A program made the translations under genes and the position numbers. The notes below the pieces were generated by a model. The model searched no databases. It was not told the DNA's origin and worked only from the letters and a program-made list of their open reading frames with translations. DNA of 48,476 nt from Paraburkholderia acidipaludis NBRC 101816 (GTDB lineage Bacteria; Pseudomonadota; Gammaproteobacteria; Burkholderiales; Burkholderiaceae): assembly GCF_000684975.1 (NCBI RefSeq), contig NZ_BAXZ01000037.1, positions 1 to 48,476 of the forward strand, in the 5' to 3' direction. This document shows positions 43,024 through 48,476 of the stretch, piece after piece. Numbering within the stretch: the first letter of the stretch is position 1; every line of letters begins with the position of its first letter.

Positions 43024-44811
43024 ATGACCGCGCCCGAAACACCGTTCTCGCGTATCCAGCAGCGCCTCCTGGCGGGCGATCTGATCCACGCATCGCGCGA
43101 AATCGATGCGTGGCTGGCAATCGCCCCCTGCGATGCCGGCGCATTGACGGCGTATGCCTTTCTGATGCGGCTGCGCGGACGGTTTCAGCTTGCCGCCGAA
43201 ACGCTGGAGCGTTCGCTTGCGCGGGCGCCCGACTATGCGCCGAGTCTGATCGAGATGGCGCGGCTCGCATGCCACGAAGGGCAGCGGGAGCGTGCGCAGG
43301 CATGGTACGAGGCGGCACATGGCCGTGCGCCCGAGGCGACGGAGTGGTTCGACGAATGGCACGATCTGCTGCAGCAAATGCAGCGCTACGCTCAGGCGAC
43401 CCAGGTGGCCCGGCGTTGGTGCAACGCGCAACCGGATTCGGCAAAGGCCTGGTTCTCGCTCGGGCTTAGTCATCAGCACAACGATGCGTTTGCCGAGGCG
43501 ATGGAGGCCTACCATCGCGCGATGGCACTCGACGCGCGGTATCCGATGTTGTGCAACAACCTCTCGGCATTGCATAGCTCGATCGGCGATTACGACACCG
43601 CCTTGCGCATTTGCGACGAGGCCATTCGTCTCGACCCGGGGAATGCGCTCGCCTGGACCAATGCGGCGAATATCTGGTGCAAGCTATGCATGCCCGGTAA
43701 CGCGTTGATCGCGGCGGAGCGGGCCTGCGCATTGTCGCCGGGCTATACGCTGGCCTTGCTGGCCTTGAGTAACGCGCTGAAAGAGCTGCGGCGCTTCGAC
43801 GAAGCGCTCGATGCCGTGATGCGGGCCGCACGCGCAGCGCCTGTCGATCCGAAAATCCAGTGGTCACTCGCCATGCTGCAATTGCTGCGCGGCGACTATG
43901 AAAACGGCCTCGTGAATCACGAGGCGCGCTGGCGCGGCTCGCCGGAACTGGCCGGCGTGCCGCATTTCCGTGAGGAGATGCGCTGGCATGGCGAAGATCT
44001 CGCCGGCAAGACTTTGTTCGTCTGGGACGAGCAGGGCCTGGGCGACGCCTTGCAGTTCGTGCGCTTCGTGCCGCGGATCGCGGAGCAGGTCCGCGAAGCG
44101 GGCGGCACGCTCGTTTACTGCTGCTTTGCAGCGCTGTTGCCGCTGTTCGAACGCAGCGTCAAGCCATATGGCGTGCCGATAGTGGCGCACAGCGCGGCCA
44201 ACCTTCCGCCCTTCGACTATCACTTGCCGGTTGGCAGCCTGCCGTTAATGCTGGGTGTGCGAGCCGAAACCCTGGCGGCGCCGCAACGCTACGTCGAACC
44301 CGATCCCGCCAGCGTGGCGCGGTGGCGTGCGACGCTGCCGCAAGATGGCCGGCTCAAGGTGGGGCTCGTGTGGAGCGGCAGCCGCGGGCATCAGCGCAAT
44401 TCGCTTCGCGCGGTTCCGCCTGCCTTGTATGCGCAGGCATTGAGCGGCTTGCATAACGTCGAGTTCTACAGTCTGCAGATCGATGGCAGGGAAGAGGCCG
44501 AGGCGATGGCCGCGCAGGGATTGTCCGTGGTGGATCGTACGCCGGAGCTGGCATCGTTCGACGAGACCGTCGCGCTGATCTCCCACCTCGATCTGGTGAT
44601 TACGGTTTGCACGAGCGTGGCGCACCTCTCGGGTGCGCTGGGCAAGCGGACCTGGCTGCTGCTCGACGTCAATCCGCATTGGGTCTGGATGCTCGAACGC
44701 GGCGACAGCCCGTGGTATCCCACGTTGACGCTCTATCGTCAGCAGAACTATGCGGAGTGGGGGCCGGTGCTGGAGCGCGTGCGGGCCGATCTTCTGGCGC
44801 TGACGCCGTGA
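43024..44811 (+). CDS. TPR protein with GT9-like glycosyltransferase domain
   Basis: 595 residues. The first 290 or so are TPR repeats (for example AKAWFSLGLSHQHNDAFAEAMEAYHRAMALD, NALAWTNAANIWCKLCMPGNALIAAERACAL). The C-terminal part is GT-B/GT9-like: LFVWDEQGLGDALQFVRFVPRI, KVGLVWSGSRGHQRNSLRAVP, DLVITVCTSVAHLSGALGKRTWLLL and RGDSPWYPTLTLYRQ. TPR-coupled transferases commonly modify proteins (flagellins, adhesins). No signal, so it acts in the cytoplasm before export. Last gene of the adhesin operon. Confidence 0.88.
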   Translation: MTAPETPFSRIQQRLLAGDLIHASREIDAWLAIAPCDAGALTAYAFLMRLRGRFQLAAETLERSLARAPDYAPSLIEMARLACHEGQRERAQAWYEAAHGRAPEATEWFDEWHDLLQQMQRYAQATQVARRWCNAQPDSAKAWFSLGLSHQHNDAFAEAMEAYHRAMALDARYPMLCNNLSALHSSIGDYDTALRICDEAIRLDPGNALAWTNAANIWCKLCMPGNALIAAERACALSPGYTLALLALSNALKELRRFDEALDAVMRAARAAPVDPKIQWSLAMLQLLRGDYENGLVNHEARWRGSPELAGVPHFREEMRWHGEDLAGKTLFVWDEQGLGDALQFVRFVPRIAEQVREAGGTLVYCCFAALLPLFERSVKPYGVPIVAHSAANLPPFDYHLPVGSLPLMLGVRAETLAAPQRYVEPDPASVARWRATLPQDGRLKVGLVWSGSRGHQRNSLRAVPPALYAQALSGLHNVEFYSLQIDGREEAEAMAAQGLSVVDRTPELASFDETVALISHLDLVITVCTSVAHLSGALGKRTWLLLDVNPHWVWMLERGDSPWYPTLTLYRQQNYAEWGPVLERVRADLLALTP

Positions 44812-44885
44812 AACCCGGCTCGTCTGCGAGGGTGTCGTGCATGTTCCGCGGGCGTCCGTCCCTCATCCGAAGCTGTTGGCCGGCG

Positions 44886-47855
44886 TTACCACGTGTACCT
44901 GACCCCAACGTCTCCTTGCACCCCTTGCCGCCGCCCCCCCGCAGTATCGCCAACGGCGAATTGATAGCCAGCCTGAAGATAAGCGTCAAGCCGCTTGTCG
45001 ATCCGGGTGGTCACGCCGCCCGCGAACTCAAGCCGGCTTGCCTGTTCCAGCAGCGGGATCGAATCGGCACCAAACATCGTGGTAGCGGTTCCGCCCCAGT
45101 CGTGCCAGAAGTTCACCCGCGCATACGGCTCCCACACCTCGCCGTTTGTCCCGTCGATCGACCAGCGTCCGCGCACGCCCAGCCGCCCGGTCGTACCCGA
45201 GGTAGAGCCGAGATCGACGGGGCCCAGCCCATCGTTTGCTTCGCTGAAGCTGACGTGCTGCCAGATTATCTGCATCTGCGGTTCGAGCACGAATCGCGGA
45301 CCCAGCGGCAACGGAACCGGATAGCCGGCTTCCAGCGAGGACACAAAGCCATAGCCGCTGATCGGCAATCGCGCGGTTTCTGTCGTCGCATTGCCGTCGT
45401 AGTGGGTGCCCTGCAGGACCGCATCGACATACCATCCGTTCGGGCCGTAGTGCGTCCAGTAAAGGCCGCCGGAGTACGCGTCGAGATCGATCTTGCCGGT
45501 CTGGACCTGAACGTATGAGTCGAGATCCAGGTCGGTCACGAGTCCATTGACGTTCAGTGAACTGTTCGCATACGCGAAATAGGCCCCGGCCGCATCGCGT
45601 TGGCCGGGAACAAGACTGCCGCGCCAGATATCGAGGCCCGCCTGCATGCCGAGCATTTGGCCGCTCGTCTGCGGGTCGACAAATGCCCGATAACGGTTGT
45701 CGATCTGTTGCCCGAAGAAGCGGCCCCACGACGATTGGGTCCAGCCGTCCGCACCTGCGCTGGGATCGGCAAACGTATCGCCGATGCGCTCGTGCAGCGT
45801 GCCGAGCATGGCCAGGCCCATCTGCCTCGCAATCGGCTGCACCACGCTATCGGTTGCAAGTTCCGGGCCGATGATGGGCCAGGTGCCGGGCGGCAACACG
45901 GCGGGAGGCGGATCCACGCTAAGCTCCGGCGACTCCGCATCGACGGACGCACCTGGAGAAGGGGATGGCTCGCCCGGCTCGGGCACGACACTTCCGGGCG
46001 GTACAGGCTGGTTGGGAACGGCGGGGGTCACGCTCCCGCCAGGCGGCGCGGGCTGCGTGGGAATGGCGGGCTCGGTCACTTCAAACCCCGGCGGGGCAGG
46101 CTGTAACGGTACGACAGGTTTTATGCCGCTAACAACGAAGTCGGAACGCAGGAACCAGTCGTCCGGACTACTACCGTTGATGCCGCCGCGGAACAATCCG
46201 TAGTCGAATGCGCCGGCACGCGCCTCGCCGGCCAGCGCGAACGCGGTCGGTGCGGTCGCGCCGCCGTTCGCTGTCTGCACGACCAGAATCCCGTTGCTGG
46301 TTGTGCTCGCACCTTCTCCCGTGGTGTTGTGGATCACGAGGCCTGTCGTGCCGGACGCGGTGCCGCCGTCGACGATCAACCTGTCCGACGGCGAGCCGTC
46401 GGTTCCGAGATAGGTATTGAGTTCGATCGTCCCCGCTGCGCCGACGTAGTTGCCGGTGATGAGCGTCTTGTAGCTCGCAAGCTGGGTTGGGTCGCCAGTC
46501 GGCGCGGTGAAGCGGATGATGCTGTCGCTGTTCGCCAGATTCGTCATATTGGAATTGCCGGTCATCGTCCAGTCGGTGCCGTCGTGCAGCGTGACAGCCG
46601 CCGTGCCGCCGGCGCCGGTGGTGATGGCGCCGCTCAGCAGTGAGGCTCCTGCGTCAAATGTCGTCGCCGACGATCCTTGCGTTGCGAGCAGCGACCCGTC
46701 GTTGTCGGTGGCGGTCGAGCCGTTGAGCGTGATGTTTGCCACGGCGCTCTGCACGCTGAATGAGCCCGCGGTCGAACTGGCTGTCGTTCCGTTCAACGTG
46801 AGCGTATTCGCGATGCCCGCCGCACCATTGACCAGAAACGCGACGCTTCCACTGCCATTTGCCTGCACCGAGCCGCCATCAATGGCGAGCGTACCGCCGT
46901 TCTGTACCGTTCCCGCCGCCGACTGCTGCGCATTGGCGGTGATCGTAGTGCCGCTCGTGCTGAGCGTCGTGCCCGTGCCCTGCGCGATCAGCGCACTCGA
47001 ACCGGTTGCTCCGTTCACCGTCACCGAACCGCCGCTTAGCGTCACGTTGCTACCGCCGGCCGCGTTGACTCCGACGATATTTCCTCCTCCGGAGACACTG
47101 ATCGCCGTATCGTTCGCACTGAACGAGCTGGCGCTATCGGCAAGCACGCCGGTCACACCGCCGCCCTGCGACGTGAGGGTGACGGTGCTGTTCGCCATAT
47201 CGATGGCGGCGCCTCCGGTGCTATGCACGCCGCGGTCGCCGCCGCCGGTCTGGCCCTCCAGCGTCACGCCGTCCGCCGTGATCGTGCTGCCCGCGCCGCT
47301 TGCGACCAGCCCCTGGCTGCCGCCACCGGAAGCCATGGCAATTGACGCGCCATCATTCAGCGTGATCTGGCCGCCGTTCTCGGCGAGCGCGACGGTAATG
47401 CCGCTTGCGGGCAGCTTGATCACGAGCCCGCTGGCGACAATCTGGCTGTTTGTGCCGTTGGCCAGCAGGCCGGTGATGCCACCGGACCCCGCGTATTGCT
47501 CTGAAAGCGTTGATGGACCGGCATCCGGATCGACACCGAAGAGTACCGACCCGCCGCCCTGTGCCGTCACGGCAACGCCATACGGGACAGAGATTGCGAC
47601 ACCGTTTGCCTGGATCGCGCCACTACCGGTAGCGGTGATGCGGGCAGCGGAAGTTCCGGGAGGAATCGAACAAGCAGCGCCGCCGTTCGTGAATTCGCCC
47701 CCATTTGACGGGCAATTGGCCGCCCACGCCGATGAAATGCCGCCGCTCGCCGCAAGGGCAACCAGTAAGCCTGGCACAAGCGGAATATTTTTCTGTCGTG
47801 TTCCGGTGGCACCTTGGCGTAAAGGTATCCTAACCAATCCTCTGCAAGATGCCAT
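44886..47855 (-). CDS. Classical autotransporter with beta-helix-like passenger
   Basis: 989 residues, ATG at 47855 with GGGAG 9 bases upstream. Long signal peptide (about 1-45, ending SSAWA). The passenger (46 to about 590) is Gly/Ser/Thr/Asn-rich with repeated short strands such as ITADGVTLEGQ and AIDMANSTVTLTSQG, as in pertactin-like beta-helices. A proline-rich linker (about 575-660, PAPPG and PVPPG units) leads to RQMGLAMLGTLHERIGDTF and a C-terminal beta-barrel of about 300 residues ending in VRYTW. It is convergent with the adhesin operon, so the neighbouring transferases could also act on it. Confidence 0.93.
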   Translation of the reverse strand: MASCRGLVRIPLRQGATGTRQKNIPLVPGLLVALAASGGISSAWAANCPSNGGEFTNGGAACSIPPGTSAARITATGSGAIQANGVAISVPYGVAVTAQGGGSVLFGVDPDAGPSTLSEQYAGSGGITGLLANGTNSQIVASGLVIKLPASGITVALAENGGQITLNDGASIAMASGGGSQGLVASGAGSTITADGVTLEGQTGGGDRGVHSTGGAAIDMANSTVTLTSQGGGVTGVLADSASSFSANDTAISVSGGGNIVGVNAAGGSNVTLSGGSVTVNGATGSSALIAQGTGTTLSTSGTTITANAQQSAAGTVQNGGTLAIDGGSVQANGSGSVAFLVNGAAGIANTLTLNGTTASSTAGSFSVQSAVANITLNGSTATDNDGSLLATQGSSATTFDAGASLLSGAITTGAGGTAAVTLHDGTDWTMTGNSNMTNLANSDSIIRFTAPTGDPTQLASYKTLITGNYVGAAGTIELNTYLGTDGSPSDRLIVDGGTASGTTGLVIHNTTGEGASTTSNGILVVQTANGGATAPTAFALAGEARAGAFDYGLFRGGINGSSPDDWFLRSDFVVSGIKPVVPLQPAPPGFEVTEPAIPTQPAPPGGSVTPAVPNQPVPPGSVVPEPGEPSPSPGASVDAESPELSVDPPPAVLPPGTWPIIGPELATDSVVQPIARQMGLAMLGTLHERIGDTFADPSAGADGWTQSSWGRFFGQQIDNRYRAFVDPQTSGQMLGMQAGLDIWRGSLVPGQRDAAGAYFAYANSSLNVNGLVTDLDLDSYVQVQTGKIDLDAYSGGLYWTHYGPNGWYVDAVLQGTHYDGNATTETARLPISGYGFVSSLEAGYPVPLPLGPRFVLEPQMQIIWQHVSFSEANDGLGPVDLGSTSGTTGRLGVRGRWSIDGTNGEVWEPYARVNFWHDWGGTATTMFGADSIPLLEQASRLEFAGGVTTRIDKRLDAYLQAGYQFAVGDTAGGRRQGVQGDVGVRYTW

Positions 47856-48419
47856 GACGTCGACTCCCGGAGGGTATTGCTTTCCTCAGTTTTATCCACG
47901 GCGGACGGACATGCAACCTCTTTGCGCAGAGGCGACCCTCACTTGCCTTCGGTGGCGCACACTGAATCTCCCTTCGCGCTTGTCGCGAGATCCGGGCGAG
48001 TCGAACGAGGCTTCAGATGTCGGCAAACGTTCGTGAACTCGCGGTGTTCGATCTCGCGATCGGCAGCAGGCTCCGAGCGCGCGATCTTGCCCGTTTGCAG
48101 GTGCAGGACTTCCATCTTCCCGCCGCCGGCTCGCGGGCAAGATGTCAATATCATGGTATTCCATAGTATCGCCAACTCGTCACCCTGACTAGTATGGCAT
48201 ACCATAATCTCGCAATTGAAACTTGCATCGTGTGACATGCGCAGCGGGGCGATTCAGGCTGCGCACGCGATCTCCCATCGGCAGGATGGTGGATGCGCTA
48301 TTCGACAGGGCGTTACGGGGAGATGGGCGACGCCGTCTGGCGCGGCCCAGGTCAACGCCCGATTGGGGTTATTTCACGCTTTTCTTTATTAGTTGTACAA
48401 AATATTGAAGGAGAATGGC
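47856..48419. other. Non-coding region with operator-like palindromes
   Basis: 564 bases between divergent genes (autotransporter leftward, secreted protein rightward). Short frames here lack coding character. It holds two related palindromes (48153-48205) and an AT-rich end. TTGGGG (48363-48368) with TTTATT (48385-48390) at 16 bases is a weak promoter candidate for the rightward gene. Confidence 0.55.
48153..48205. promoter_or_regulatory. Pair of GntR-like palindromic operator sites
   Basis: ATGGTATTCCAT (48153-48164) and ATGGCATACCAT (48194-48205) share the half-sites ATGG/CCAT around a four-base centre. Their centres are 41 bases apart, close to four helical turns, so two dimers would bind the same DNA face. 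ATGGTATACCAT-type palindromes are typical of FadR-group GntR regulators; the regulator here is not identified. Confidence 0.5.
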
Positions 48420-48476
48420 ATGCGTTTCGGGAAGTGGAAGATCATGGCTCTTCCTTTGCTGGTGAGTTCGGGCGTG
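48420..48476 (+). CDS. Start of a secreted protein (cut by window end)
   Basis: Nineteen codons from the ATG at 48420, with AAGGAG 8-13 bases upstream. The translation (MRFGKWKIMALPLLVSSGV) is positively charged then hydrophobic, as in a signal peptide. The mature protein lies beyond the window, so no function can be given. An overlapping ATG at 48414 in another frame is less well placed. Confidence 0.65.
   Translation, partial: MRFGKWKIMALPLLVSSGV

Noticed and set aside
46507..48036. A 509-codon plus-strand frame opposite the classical autotransporter
   Set aside because: Pro/Ala/Val/Ser-rich antisense of the passenger repeats; the minus-strand protein has signal, passenger, linker and barrel.

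Overview
The window is GC-rich, densely coded, single-species-looking DNA from a Burkholderiaceae bacterium (Paraburkholderia/Burkholderia type). The basis is family recognition: MDTL-type LysR regulators, a YadA-like adhesin with an ESPR signal starting MNKSYKSIWN, DUF2827 proteins, RND-MFP-OMF efflux operons and LivKGFHM transporters. I could not run a database search. I see no tRNA, rRNA, insertion sequence, prophage or CRISPR.

Layout. 1-7.8 kb: two paralogous LysR regulators flank an FUSC aromatic-acid-type exporter, a small secreted protein, a CoA transferase, a GlsB/YeaQ membrane protein and an MgtC protein. 8.1-16.3 kb: an RND efflux operon (pump, adaptor, outer-membrane lipoprotein) followed by a CusR/CusS-type two-component pair. 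16.3-18.5 kb (minus): an AI-2E-family permease and a membrane metallophosphoesterase. 18.7-21.5 kb: a Cache-GGDEF diguanylate cyclase whose 3' end carries the promoter and start of a tryptophan attenuator. This reads into an auxiliary-type tryptophanyl-tRNA synthetase. 21.6-23.4 kb: a DUF1007 periplasmic protein with a NicO nickel/cobalt exporter. 23.5-26.4 kb (minus): a sugar-type ABC transporter, divergent from a MarR regulator. 27.2-28.8 kb: a Pal-like lipoprotein, a gene-free stretch ending in a strong terminator, and an unknown membrane protein. 29.0-33.9 kb: a complete branched-chain-amino-acid-type ABC operon. 34.1-34.4 kb: a small CxxC protein.

35.0-44.8 kb is the most interesting part. 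After about 600 bases of AT-richer non-coding DNA comes one tight operon: a 1277-residue trimeric autotransporter adhesin with a Ser/Thr-dominated stalk, two DUF2827 proteins, a small secreted protein, a third DUF2827 protein, and a TPR protein with a GT9-like glycosyltransferase domain. Several stop and start codons overlap (ATGA). I infer a dedicated glycosylation and surface-display system for the adhesin. A classical autotransporter with a beta-helix-like, Ser/Thr/Gly-rich passenger is convergent with it (44.9-47.9 kb). The window ends with a pair of palindromic operator-like sites and the first 19 codons of a secreted protein.

The two strongest observations are the adhesin-glycosyltransferase operon and the trpS attenuator. 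The attenuator's 16-residue leader peptide (tandem Trp codons) appears to start at the transcription start itself, that is, to be leaderless.
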